Positions 5,836-13,358 of a DNA stretch of 13,533 nucleotides are shown one piece after another; positions within the stretch are counted from its first letter, which is position 1, and the number at the start of each line of letters is the position of its first letter. Source of the DNA: TMED8 sp964468005 (GTDB lineage Bacteria; Pseudomonadota; Alphaproteobacteria; Rhodospirillales; Casp-alpha2); the NCBI GenBank assembly GCA_964468005.1, contig CAYXUT010000071.1:1-13533 (forward strand). Reading direction: 5' to 3'. Below the pieces are notes generated by a model. That model was given only the letters and a program-made list of their open reading frames with translations, searched no databases and was not told the DNA's origin. The position numbers and the translations under genes are program-made.

Positions 5836-7911
5836 ATGACACTGTTTGGATCACTGAGTTCCGGCGTATCCGGCCTAACGGCGCAATCGAGCGCAATGGG
5901 CGCCATTTCGGATAACATCACCAATGTTTCGACGATCGGCTACAAGAACACCGTCGTAAACTTTCAGACGCTGGTTACCAAACAGACCTCGACCACCTTC
6001 TACTCCGCCGGTGGCGTGCAGTCAAAGCCGCGAACTGATACGGGCGTACAAGGCCTGTTACAGTCTTCCACCTCACAAACCGATGTTGCGATTTCTGGAC
6101 AGGGATACTTCGTTGTCAACGAAGCCAACGTGCCGACACTCAACAACCAATTCCTTTATTCCCGCGCCGGCTCGTTCTTCCAGGACAACGAAGGTTTTCT
6201 CCGCAACACGTCCGGTTTCTACCTCCAGGCCTGGCCGGTCACCTCTCTCGGGGAGGTTACTCCCAACAACGACGAGCTGTCGATTCCCAACCAGAATGTC
6301 ATCTCCACCGACTATCTGGCGACCGTCAATCTGAACCGCGTCGGTGGCACGGCGGCAGCGACGACCAAAATGTCCATCGGTGCCAACCTGCCAGCGAACG
6401 ATACGCAAGGTGAAACGCACAAGACCGATGTGCAGTTCTTTGACACGCTGGGTACCGCCAACACGATGAGCGTCATTTACACGAAAACCAACCGAGACAA
6501 CCAGTGGGACGCGACCATTCGACCGGCGTTGGGTACCGCCCTAGCAACCACGGAAGACTCGTCCGGAAGCACCTACAAATCCATTGGGACCCTGCAATTT
6601 ACCGGCAAGCCCGCCGAAGGCGCGGCAGTCTCCATCGAAGGCGTGACTTACGAATTTTCCACAGACTCCACCGTCAGCGGTTCGAACACCCGTGTCACCA
6701 TGACAACGGAAACCACCGTGGCACAAGACGTTGCCGCGCTGATCGCCCAGGTGATCAACAAGGATTCGGATTTCGACACCACCAATAACCGCATCGTAGC
6801 CGACCCCGGTGATACTACGGCCGTGCTGATTGAAGATGACGGCACCCGCCAGATTATCGTCGATCCATCCGGCTTGATTACATCATCCGGAACACCCGCA
6901 ACCCGCCAGGTATCGACTTTCACGGTCCGTCAAACGGCCTCGGCATATCGCGATTATGCACAGTTCACGTTTTCTGGTCAGCCAGCGGCCGGCGATGATG
7001 TCATCATCAACGGCAATACATACGTATTCCAGGCCACCGCCTCGGTAACGGCCGGTAGCACCAGCACCATCACCATTGGCGCCGCTATTGCCAATACGCT
7101 GGCCAGCTTAGAGACAGCAATCGAAACGCGTGACGCAGAATTTGCCGCCGGCGCAACCACGGTTCACGTCCGCACCGACAATAGTGTCACCGGCGCCGCC
7201 AACAATACGCTAGTCCTGGAAGCCCTGTCCTCAGCCTATACCGTGCTCTTCGACGCCGCTTTCGCTAATATTCCGAAAGAACCCGACGGAACTGCCACTT
7301 ATGTGCAAAACACGGCGTTCACCGTGGATAAGTCCAATGCCATTATCTTCAACTCCGACGGCATTCCGAGTGCCTTCAACATTGCTGAATTGGACATCGC
7401 ACAGTTCAAAAACGGCTCCCACGACATGGATGATGACGCTTCACATTCGGAGCAGATAACGCTGGATTTCGGCACCGTCGACGAAGCCAACGGCATGACC
7501 CAGTTCGGCGCTTCGTTCACACCGGTATTCATCACTACGGACGGATCGCAATTCGGCACCTTCGCGGGTGTAACCATCAACGCCAAGGGTTTGGTCACGG
7601 CGCTGTTCGACAACGGTGAAACGCGGCCGGTATACAAGATCCCGGTCGCGACCTTCGTCAACGTCAACGCGCTGGATAACCGCTCGGGTAACGTCTGGAG
7701 CGCAACCCAGGCATCCGGCGACGCCACAATGCGCGAGGCCGATAACGGTCCCGCCGGCCAGGTGATCCAGGCCTCGCTCGAGCAATCAACGGTCGATATC
7801 GGTGAAGAATTCACCAAGATGATCATCGTGCAAAGAGCTTTCTCAGCCTCGGCCAAGATTATCTCAACGGCTGACGAGATGCTCGAAGAGCTACTCAGGA
7901 CGAAACGTTAA
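5836..7911 (+). CDS. flgE: Flagellar hook protein FlgE, enlarged by two inserted repeat domains
   Basis: FlgE is the building block of the hook, the universal joint between rod and filament, and is exported by the flagellar type III system. The N-terminal rod/hook signature is clear (SGLTAQSSAMGAISDNITN, residues 11-29, then STIGYK). The conserved C-terminal helix is also clear (EQSTVDIGEEFTKMIIVQRA and the ISTADEMLEELL end). At 691 aa it is far longer than the ~400 aa of E. coli FlgE. The excess lies largely in the outer-domain region, where two diverged copies of a domain occur (residues about 249-346 and 373-475). Each opens with a pattern like FTGxPAxGxxVxIxGxTYxF. No frameshift or stop is seen. 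It is third in the fliK-flgD-flgE operon and followed by a strong terminator. Confidence 0.93.
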   Translation: MTLFGSLSSGVSGLTAQSSAMGAISDNITNVSTIGYKNTVVNFQTLVTKQTSTTFYSAGGVQSKPRTDTGVQGLLQSSTSQTDVAISGQGYFVVNEANVPTLNNQFLYSRAGSFFQDNEGFLRNTSGFYLQAWPVTSLGEVTPNNDELSIPNQNVISTDYLATVNLNRVGGTAAATTKMSIGANLPANDTQGETHKTDVQFFDTLGTANTMSVIYTKTNRDNQWDATIRPALGTALATTEDSSGSTYKSIGTLQFTGKPAEGAAVSIEGVTYEFSTDSTVSGSNTRVTMTTETTVAQDVAALIAQVINKDSDFDTTNNRIVADPGDTTAVLIEDDGTRQIIVDPSGLITSSGTPATRQVSTFTVRQTASAYRDYAQFTFSGQPAAGDDVIINGNTYVFQATASVTAGSTSTITIGAAIANTLASLETAIETRDAEFAAGATTVHVRTDNSVTGAANNTLVLEALSSAYTVLFDAAFANIPKEPDGTATYVQNTAFTVDKSNAIIFNSDGIPSAFNIAELDIAQFKNGSHDMDDDASHSEQITLDFGTVDEANGMTQFGASFTPVFITTDGSQFGTFAGVTINAKGLVTALFDNGETRPVYKIPVATFVNVNALDNRSGNVWSATQASGDATMREADNGPAGQVIQASLEQSTVDIGEEFTKMIIVQRAFSASAKIISTADEMLEELLRTKR
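6580..6873 (+). repeat. First copy of the inserted domain in FlgE
   Basis: Codes residues ~249-346 and begins SIGTLQFTGKPAEGAAVSIE then GVTYEF. In the first 22 aligned residues it shares about 11 identities with the second copy (F, G, P, A, G, V, I, G, T, Y, F). The rest is diverged, so this is an old protein-level duplication and not a recent DNA repeat. Confidence 0.6.
6952..7260 (+). repeat. Second copy of the inserted domain in FlgE
   Basis: Codes residues ~373-475 and begins DYAQFTFSGQPAAGDDVIIN then GNTYVF. It is separated from the first copy by a ~26-residue Thr/Ser-rich linker. The composition (Thr, Ala, Val, Gly, no Cys) suggests an exposed beta-sandwich on the hook surface. The exact domain family is not identified. 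Confidence 0.6.
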
Positions 7912-7944
7912 CCATCAGTTCCACAACCCACCGTCCCAACCCGG

Positions 7945-7989
7945 GGCCCGGTATCGGATCAAGACCCGATACCGGGCCTCAACTTTTTT
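7945..7989 (+). terminator. Rho-independent terminator of the hook operon
   Basis: GGCCCGGTATCGG (7945-7957) and CCGATACCGGGCC (7966-7978) form a perfect 13-bp GC-rich stem with an 8-nt loop. A run of six T (7984-7989) follows after five bases. It lies 33 bp after the flgE stop. On the opposite strand there is no T-run after the hairpin, so it acts mainly for flgE, although it also sits 16 bp beyond the stop of the convergent TPR gene. Confidence 0.85.
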
Positions 7990-7994
7990 GAAGC

Positions 7995-9887
7995 TTAAAT
8001 ACCAGACACCCATTGTTTCAGTGCCGTGGCCGTCTCGCCGAGGATTTCATCCCAGCGCCCGGCCTGACGTTGACGGATCAAACGGACAGATGGATACCAT
8101 GGACTATCTTCGCGACCTTGGAACCATCGCCACAAGGGAACCTCGGATAATAAAACCCATGTCGGCACGCCAAGCGCGCCGGCCATATGCACAGTTGTGT
8201 TGGATATGGAAACGACAAGATCCATGGCCGCAACCTGCGCGGAGAAGGCATCGAGATCCTTCAACTGATCAATCTCTTCATCGTGAATGATTTCAATACC
8301 GGTTTCGGCCTGAAATGCATCTCGCTTGACAGCGGTATCACCATACTGCAGATCGACGAACCGCACCTGCTCCGTCTCCAGCAATGCCCGCCAATCATCT
8401 AAACCGACAGATTTTTCCCAACCGATTTCCGGATTGTTGCTGTACCACGAAAGTCCGATGATTGGCGTCTCCGAACCATCCTGATAGCGTGATCTCAGAG
8501 TGTCGCGCAGGCTCGGATCGGTTAACAAGTATGACGGCCTCTTTGGAAAGGCCTCCGCGCGCGGCCGGTACCAGAGCCCCAGATCACCCGCCGGAATATG
8601 AAAATCGAGCGCCTCTAACGGCTCGGGCGGGTCAAGCGTCCTGGCAATGCAGACCACCGACGGAAACGAACGTTGGAACAGCGGCACCAGGCGCGGCTCG
8701 CATTCAACAACCACGTCGGCCCCGGCATCGAGGAGGTCCGGCACCATACCGGCATACATGATCTCCTCGCCAACCCCCTGCTCACCCCAAAGTGCAATTC
8801 GCTTTCCGGCCGGATCGCTGCCGTCCCATACGGGCACGCCAAAATCCCGCCACTGCAGCCGGAACTCACGCTTGCGCCATCGCCAGCGGTGCTCCTCCCA
8901 TCCCTCGCGCATGTCCGGCTCCGTCATTAGCAGGACTTCCGAAATGTTGAAGTGTGCCTCCGCAAACTCGGGGTCGACGACAAGCGCTTTTCGGAAATTA
9001 GTCAGCGCCTCGCTTTGATTGTTCCTTCGGTGATCAATGGTTCCCATGTTGGCCAAGGCTGGTGGGAATTCCGGATTGAGCGCCAGGGCCGTCGCGAAAC
9101 ATCCGCGCGCGCCTTCCCAATCACCTTGACGCTGTAGGATGGAGCCCAGGTTATTGTGGGCGTCCGCCAGATTGGGGTCTAAGGCGATGGCTTTGCGATA
9201 TGAAGCTATGGCTCCATCGGTATGGTTTTCATCGCGAAACACCGATCCCATGTTGTTATAGGCTTCGGCATATTCAGGATCGATTTCAACGGCTCGCTTA
9301 AAACTCTGAAATGCAGCCATCAAATGATTTTGTTCGTGTAGCGCCACGCCGAGGTTATTGTGCGCCTTGGCCGAGTCAGCGTCGATCTCGACAGCCCGTG
9401 CGGCGGCCGCAATGGCTTCCTCGTGGCGGTCTTGCAGGCGCAACAAAGAACTCAGGTTGCTATGAGCGATGGCAAAATTCGGTTTTATGGCAATGGCGCG
9501 CCGGTATCCGGCCTCCGCGTCGGCCAGTTTACCCCGGCCATGACGTATCGTGGCAAGGTTGAGATGTGCTTCAGCCTGGCCGTCATCGCCGTCGATAGCC
9601 ATCTCAAACCATTGGACGGCCTTATCGGTATCACCAAGCGCCTGGTAAACAGCACCCAGGTTGTTCGCGCGTTCGGGATGGTCCGGTGATACGGCAAGCG
9701 AGCGCTCCAACAATTCTGCCGCTTCACTTCGGTTTCCCTGTTCACTGACGATACGACCGAGGTAGTACAGGGCTTCCGCATGAGTGGTATTGGCATCAAG
9801 TACCCGACGATAAAGGTTTTCCGCTTCCGGCAGGCGCCCGGCCCGATGGTGATCAAGAGCTTGGCCAAAGATTTGATCAATGTCCAT
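7995..9887 (-). CDS. TPR protein with C-terminal glycosyltransferase-like domain (FlmG-like)
   Basis: This is a 630-aa protein. Residues 2-308 are nine tetratricopeptide repeats of about 34 residues (examples: AEALYYLG at 37, AKAHNNLG at 173, ADAHNNLG at 241), with a partial tenth at 309. The C-terminal part (about 340-630) looks like a GT-B type glycosyltransferase. It has GEQGVGEEIMYAG at 368-380, GLSWYSNNPEIGWEKS at 478-493, and SNTTVHMAGALGVPTWVLL at 562-580, the last similar to the nucleotide-sugar binding segment of GT9/heptosyltransferase-like enzymes. In Caulobacter, FlmG has this same TPR-plus-GT plan and glycosylates flagellin after binding it through the TPRs. Position between hook genes and sciP-fliF supports a flagellar role. 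I chose ATG 9887 (MDIDQIFGQAL) over the in-frame ATG 9917, because the latter adds a Trp/Leu-rich piece outside the repeat pattern. Donor and target are unknown. Confidence 0.75.
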   Translation of the reverse strand: MDIDQIFGQALDHHRAGRLPEAENLYRRVLDANTTHAEALYYLGRIVSEQGNRSEAAELLERSLAVSPDHPERANNLGAVYQALGDTDKAVQWFEMAIDGDDGQAEAHLNLATIRHGRGKLADAEAGYRRAIAIKPNFAIAHSNLSSLLRLQDRHEEAIAAAARAVEIDADSAKAHNNLGVALHEQNHLMAAFQSFKRAVEIDPEYAEAYNNMGSVFRDENHTDGAIASYRKAIALDPNLADAHNNLGSILQRQGDWEGARGCFATALALNPEFPPALANMGTIDHRRNNQSEALTNFRKALVVDPEFAEAHFNISEVLLMTEPDMREGWEEHRWRWRKREFRLQWRDFGVPVWDGSDPAGKRIALWGEQGVGEEIMYAGMVPDLLDAGADVVVECEPRLVPLFQRSFPSVVCIARTLDPPEPLEALDFHIPAGDLGLWYRPRAEAFPKRPSYLLTDPSLRDTLRSRYQDGSETPIIGLSWYSNNPEIGWEKSVGLDDWRALLETEQVRFVDLQYGDTAVKRDAFQAETGIEIIHDEEIDQLKDLDAFSAQVAAMDLVVSISNTTVHMAGALGVPTWVLLSEVPLWRWFQGREDSPWYPSVRLIRQRQAGRWDEILGETATALKQWVSGI

Positions 9888-9939
9888 GGCCCACCATAAC
9901 CGGCCAAGGCACCACAACCAACCACGCGCGGCATCATGG

Positions 9940-9954
9940 TTAACACGGTTTTAG
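9940..9954 (+). promoter_or_regulatory. CtrA-like box 1 between the TPR-GT gene and sciP
   Basis: TTAACACGGTTTTAG has the form TTAA-N7-TTAG, 7 of 8 matches to the CtrA consensus TTAA-N7-TTAA. It lies 53 bp upstream of the TPR-GT start and about 90 bp upstream of the sciP start, so it could serve either gene. No binding evidence beyond sequence. Confidence 0.45.
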
Positions 9955-9962
9955 CAGGATTT

Positions 9963-9977
9963 TTAGCGTTTCTTTAA
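9963..9977 (+). promoter_or_regulatory. CtrA-like box 2 between the TPR-GT gene and sciP
   Basis: TTAGCGTTTCTTTAA has the form TTAG-N7-TTAA, again 7 of 8 matches to the CtrA consensus. It starts eight bases after box 1. Two such boxes in 38 bp, about 66 bp before the sciP start, suggest a real CtrA-controlled promoter. A weak -10-like TAAATA is at 9998-10003. Confidence 0.5.
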
Positions 9978-10043
9978 CAGCCTTCGACTAGCCTCCCTAA
10001 ATAGTTCAAGTGAGCCAGAAATAACAGAGACCGCCATTCGACC

Positions 10044-10394
10044 ATGAGCCAATACCAGACGGACATTCCAGCCGCTGAATTCGCGCATCACGCACCGGAC
10101 CCGGCGCGCCAAGAGGAGACTAAACCGGCGCCTCGCGCTACCGTGGTTGGTCCGAGTGGAATGCCACTTTCGCTTCGTGACCTGCCGCCACCCAGAACCC
10201 AACGTTGGGTGGTAAGGCGAAAAGCGGAGGTCGTCGCCGGAGTACGCGGCGGCTTAATCAGCCTCGACGAAGCCCTGAAACGTTACAACCTGACCATTGA
10301 TGAATTCCGTTCGTGGCAACGTCTACTCGACAGCCACGGTTTAGACGGCCTCCGGACAACTCAATTGAAAAAATACCGTCAATCCAAGGCCTAA
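10044..10394 (+). CDS. sciP: SciP-like small CtrA inhibitory protein (DUF1153)
   Basis: This is a 116-aa protein. Its core, from VVGPSGMPLSLRDLPPP (34-50) through QRWVVRRKAEVVAGVRGGLI (53-72) to SLDEALKRYNLTIDEFRSWQ (73-92) and GLRTTQLKKYR, is the DUF1153 family. In Caulobacter this family is SciP, a helix-turn-helix protein that binds DNA and CtrA and restrains CtrA-dependent transcription late in the cell cycle. Here it has about 30 extra N-terminal residues compared with the ~90-aa Caulobacter protein; no better internal start is visible, and the ribosome site of ATG 10044 is weak. In Caulobacter, as I recall it, sciP lies near the fliF operon, as here. The two CtrA-like boxes upstream suggest a feedback loop. 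Family call is strong; function is inferred from homology. Confidence 0.88.
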   Translation: MSQYQTDIPAAEFAHHAPDPARQEETKPAPRATVVGPSGMPLSLRDLPPPRTQRWVVRRKAEVVAGVRGGLISLDEALKRYNLTIDEFRSWQRLLDSHGLDGLRTTQLKKYRQSKA

Positions 10395-10505
10395 GCTCCC
10401 CGTCTCCGCCTATTCCGGGCAATCCATTCCATCCGACAAAACCAATGCGGCGGCATCAACCGCGCATGGAGCACAAACGATAAACTGTTTTGCAGTCTTC
10501 CAATA

Positions 10506-10518
10506 GGCAAAAATTGCC
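10506..10518. promoter_or_regulatory. Short dyad in the fliF leader, candidate FlbD/ftr-like site
   Basis: GGCAAAAATTGCC has perfect 5-bp arms (GGCAA/TTGCC) about 135 bp before the fliF start. The 11-mer AAATTGCCCAC starting at 10511 recurs on the minus strand in the fliK enhancer-like dyad. In Caulobacter, FlbD represses fliF through a site of the ftr class near the promoter. The analogy is positional, not proven. Confidence 0.35.
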
Positions 10519-10523
10519 CACCG

Positions 10524-10538
10524 TTAACCTCTTATTCA
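10524..10538 (+). promoter_or_regulatory. CtrA-like box in the fliF leader
   Basis: TTAACCTCTTATTCA has the form TTAA-N7-TTCA, 7 of 8 matches to the CtrA consensus. A TAGCAT hexamer at 10551-10556 is a possible -10 element, placing the box over the -35 region as in CtrA-activated promoters. A GACTC (GANTC, CcrM methylation type) follows immediately at 10539-10543. Caulobacter fliF is a CtrA-activated class II flagellar gene. Confidence 0.4.
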
Positions 10539-10650
10539 GACTCCAAACCGTAGCATTAGAAAGTGGATAAGGAACGCATTCGCCGCAAAATACCGACGAA
10601 GACACGCAACGGAAATTTTCCCGCAAATAAAAAACAGAACGGGGTTCGAC

Positions 10651-12309
10651 GTGGATACAATCGCACAAGCGCTTAGAAATATTGGCCCAATGAGATTGGC
10701 GATCCTGGGATTTGTCATGATCGGGTTGCTCGGGTTTTTCTTCTTTCTGATGGGAAAGATCGGCTCGTCGAATATGAAGCTTCTTTATAGTGATCTTGAT
10801 TCCATCGATAGAAACAAGATCGTCGGCGAGTTGGGGTCCATGGGTGTCCCTTACGAGCTGCGCAAGGACGGCTCGGAAATTCACGTTCCGGCAAGCGACG
10901 CCAACCGTGCTCTGCTTAATCTGGCAGACAAGGGCCTGCCTCGCGGCGGCACCGTCGGTTACGAGATTTTCGACAAGCAGGACTCTCTTGGCACCACCAA
11001 TTTCATGCAGAACATCAACCTGATCCGCGCCATGGAGGGTGAGTTAGCCAAGACGATCCAAACTATTGCTTCGGTCAAGACCGCGCGTATCCATCTTGTC
11101 ATGCCGAAACGTGAACTTTTCAGCCGTCAAAAACAAGAGCCCAGCGCCTCGGTCGTACTCAGCATGAAAGGCGCCCTTCGCCTGACGCCCGAGCAGGTCA
11201 ATGCCGTTCAGCACCTAGTCGCCACTGCCGTACCCGGATTGACCCCAAACCGCACCTCGGTGGTCGACGACAAAGGAAAATTACTTGCAGCCGGGTTTGA
11301 AGACGCCGATTCAACATCGGCCATCGCACAAAAGGCGGACCAGCGTCGCCAGGCTCTAGAAGCCCGGTTGTCGCGCACCATTGAGGAATTGCTCGAGCGA
11401 ACCACCGGGTTTGGAAAGGTCCGAGCCGAAATCAACGTCGAGATGGATTTCGACCGCATCAGCACACAGGAAGAAAGCTACGACCCCGACGGCCAAGTTG
11501 TACGCTCCACACAAACGGTCGAACAGAATTCTTCGAGCAAGGATTCTGAAGGTCAGCCGCCGGTTTCCGTCGGCACCAATTTACCCGACCCAAACTTACA
11601 ATCAGGCGATTCGGCATCCAACACCGCCGATGAAACGCGAATCGAGGAAACGGTCAACTTCGAGATATCTAAAACCGTCAAGAACCATGTCCGGGAAGCT
11701 GGCGTTATCAAACGCATGTCGGTAGCGGTTCTTGTCGACGGTAAGCGTGTCCAAGATGACAACGGTGACTTGCAGTATCAAGCCCGTAACGATCAGGAGA
11801 TGGAACTGTTAGCCACCCTGGTGCGCGGCGCCATTGGCTTCAATGCTGACCGCGGCGACACTGTCGAAGTCATCAACATGGAGTTCGCTGAGTTCGTGCC
11901 GCCGGAAGAACCCATCGAACTGTGGGTCTTCGGCCTGACCAAAGCCGATGTTTTCAGGTTTGCGGAAATGCTGGTGATGATCGTCATCGTCCTTCTGGTC
12001 ATCCTGCTGGTGGTGCGCCCGCTGATCTCCCGCGCGCTGGACAGCTTACCTTCGGCCCAAGCCACGGAAGAGCAACTGTTAGCCGATCATACGGCCGGTC
12101 GGCCAGCGCTCGCTGGTCCGGGCGAAGCCGGCTTTTCAGCGCTGTCTGAGTTAGGCGGCGAGGAGGAGCAATTCGACGAACTCATCGACATTGATCGCGT
12201 CGAGGGCCGCGTCAAGGCATCTTCCTTCAAAACTATCGGCGAGCTCCTCGACAAACACCCCGACGAGGCCCTCTCGATCATCCGCTCGTGGATGTACGAA
12301 GAAAGCTAA
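10651..12309 (+). CDS. fliF: Flagellar MS-ring protein FliF
   Basis: FliF forms the MS ring in the inner membrane, the base on which the flagellar motor and export gate assemble. The protein is 552 aa, the usual size. A first membrane segment is at about residues 17-36 (LAILGFVMIGLLGFFFFLM). It is followed by the YscJ/FliF ring-building domain (about 45-220, with KLLYSDLD, GLPRGGTVGYEIFD and NFMQNINLIRAMEGELAKTI). The FliF C domain follows, then a second membrane segment at about 440-463 (MLVMIVIVLLVILLVVRP). The last ~30 residues (TIGELLDKHPDEALSIIRSW) are the FliG-binding tail. The start is GTG 10651, because family members begin a few residues before the first membrane helix (ALRNIGPMRLA); ATG 10690 would cut into that helix. 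The ribosome site is weak. fliG follows after 27 bp. Confidence 0.95.
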   Translation: MDTIAQALRNIGPMRLAILGFVMIGLLGFFFFLMGKIGSSNMKLLYSDLDSIDRNKIVGELGSMGVPYELRKDGSEIHVPASDANRALLNLADKGLPRGGTVGYEIFDKQDSLGTTNFMQNINLIRAMEGELAKTIQTIASVKTARIHLVMPKRELFSRQKQEPSASVVLSMKGALRLTPEQVNAVQHLVATAVPGLTPNRTSVVDDKGKLLAAGFEDADSTSAIAQKADQRRQALEARLSRTIEELLERTTGFGKVRAEINVEMDFDRISTQEESYDPDGQVVRSTQTVEQNSSSKDSEGQPPVSVGTNLPDPNLQSGDSASNTADETRIEETVNFEISKTVKNHVREAGVIKRMSVAVLVDGKRVQDDNGDLQYQARNDQEMELLATLVRGAIGFNADRGDTVEVINMEFAEFVPPEEPIELWVFGLTKADVFRFAEMLVMIVIVLLVILLVVRPLISRALDSLPSAQATEEQLLADHTAGRPALAGPGEAGFSALSELGGEEEQFDELIDIDRVEGRVKASSFKTIGELLDKHPDEALSIIRSWMYEES

Positions 12310-12336
12310 CCCGAACAACCAAAGGGAAATACTTCC

Positions 12337-13356
12337 ATGGACCGCGCCATAGACGATTACCGCAGTGTGGAAGGTCGACAGAAGGCCGCAATTTTCATGC
12401 TTGCCATCGGTCACGAGCATTCGACGCAAATGTTCGAGAAGATGGACGACGAGGAGATCCAAGCGCTTGCGGAAGCGATGTCGACCTTAGGCACGATCAA
12501 TGCCGCCATGATTGAGCGCCTGTTTGTCGAGTTTGCCGATCTGCTGTCATCCCACGGCGGTCTAGTCGGCTCGGCCACCTCGACGGAACGCTTGCTGATG
12601 AGTGCTTTACCCGAAGACCGGGTCAAGCAGATTATGGAAGAGATGCGCGGTCCCGCTGGGCGCACCATGTGGGATAAGCTCGGCAATGTGAATGAGGCGG
12701 CGTTGGCCAACTATCTCAAGAACGAATATCCGCAAACCGTAGCGGTGGTGCTTTCAAAGGTGCGGCCGGACCACGCATCCCGGGTTTTGGCGATTTTGCC
12801 GGAGAACTTCTCCATGGAAGTGGTCATGCGTATGCTCAAGATGGAAGCGGTGCAAAAGGACACCCTCGAACATGTGGAAAAGACCTTGCGTACCGAGTTC
12901 ATGACCAATCTGGCGCGGGCGGCACGCCGAGACAGCCACGAGATGTTGGCAGATATTTTCAACAACCTGGACCGGGCGACGGAAAACCGCTTCATGACGT
13001 CGCTGGAGGAACGCGACAGCGAGGCTACCGAACGCATCAAGCAGTTGATGTTTACCTTCGACGATCTGGCGCGTGTCGACGGGGGCGGCATCCAAATTCT
13101 ACTAAGTAAAGTTGAGAAGGATCAGTTGGGTCTGGCATTAAAAGGCGCATCGGACGAGGTCGGAGAACTGTTCTTCGCCAACATGTCTGAACGCGCCGGC
13201 AAGATGATGAAGGAAGACATGGAGGCCATGGGCGGGGTACGTTTGAAAGACGTGGATGACGCGCAATCGGCCATTCTCACGGAGGCCAAGACACTCGCTG
13301 ACGCCGGCGAGATCGTCATCGCCGGTTCCGGTGAAGACGGTGAACTGGTTTACTAA
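12337..13356 (+). CDS. fliG: Flagellar motor switch protein FliG
   Basis: FliG is the C-ring protein on which the stator acts to make torque; it binds FliF above and FliM/FliN below. At 339 aa it has normal length. The N domain (about 1-105) should contact the FliF tail. The middle domain carries NEYPQTVAVVLS at 129-140, the EHPQ motif with Tyr for His. The C domain (about 235-330) has FDDLARVDGGGIQ, LALKGA and MSERAGKMMKEDM. By alignment to E. coli, Arg281 corresponds to Arg286, and Asp288/Asp289 to Glu293/Asp294, so the charged torque face is kept. A ribosome site AAAGGGA precedes ATG 12337. It is cotranscribed with fliF. It ends 2 bp from a convergent gene, so fliH and fliN do not follow. 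Confidence 0.95.
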   Translation: MDRAIDDYRSVEGRQKAAIFMLAIGHEHSTQMFEKMDDEEIQALAEAMSTLGTINAAMIERLFVEFADLLSSHGGLVGSATSTERLLMSALPEDRVKQIMEEMRGPAGRTMWDKLGNVNEAALANYLKNEYPQTVAVVLSKVRPDHASRVLAILPENFSMEVVMRMLKMEAVQKDTLEHVEKTLRTEFMTNLARAARRDSHEMLADIFNNLDRATENRFMTSLEERDSEATERIKQLMFTFDDLARVDGGGIQILLSKVEKDQLGLALKGASDEVGELFFANMSERAGKMMKEDMEAMGGVRLKDVDDAQSAILTEAKTLADAGEIVIAGSGEDGELVY

Positions 13357-13358
13357 AC

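Noticed and set aside
10452..10465. GG-N10-GC spacing resembling a sigma-54 promoter upstream of fliF
   Set aside because: Only GGCA and GCA fit. The TT of the -12 box and the CG of the -24 box are missing, and it is ~185 bp from the gene.
10395..10650. A terminator or small RNA between sciP and fliF
   Set aside because: Apart from the short 13-bp dyad I see no GC-rich stem with a T-run, and no RNA family I recognise.
10456..10884. 142-aa minus-strand open frame over the fliF leader and 5' end
   Set aside because: Antisense to the conserved fliF start and its regulatory region, with no recognisable motif.
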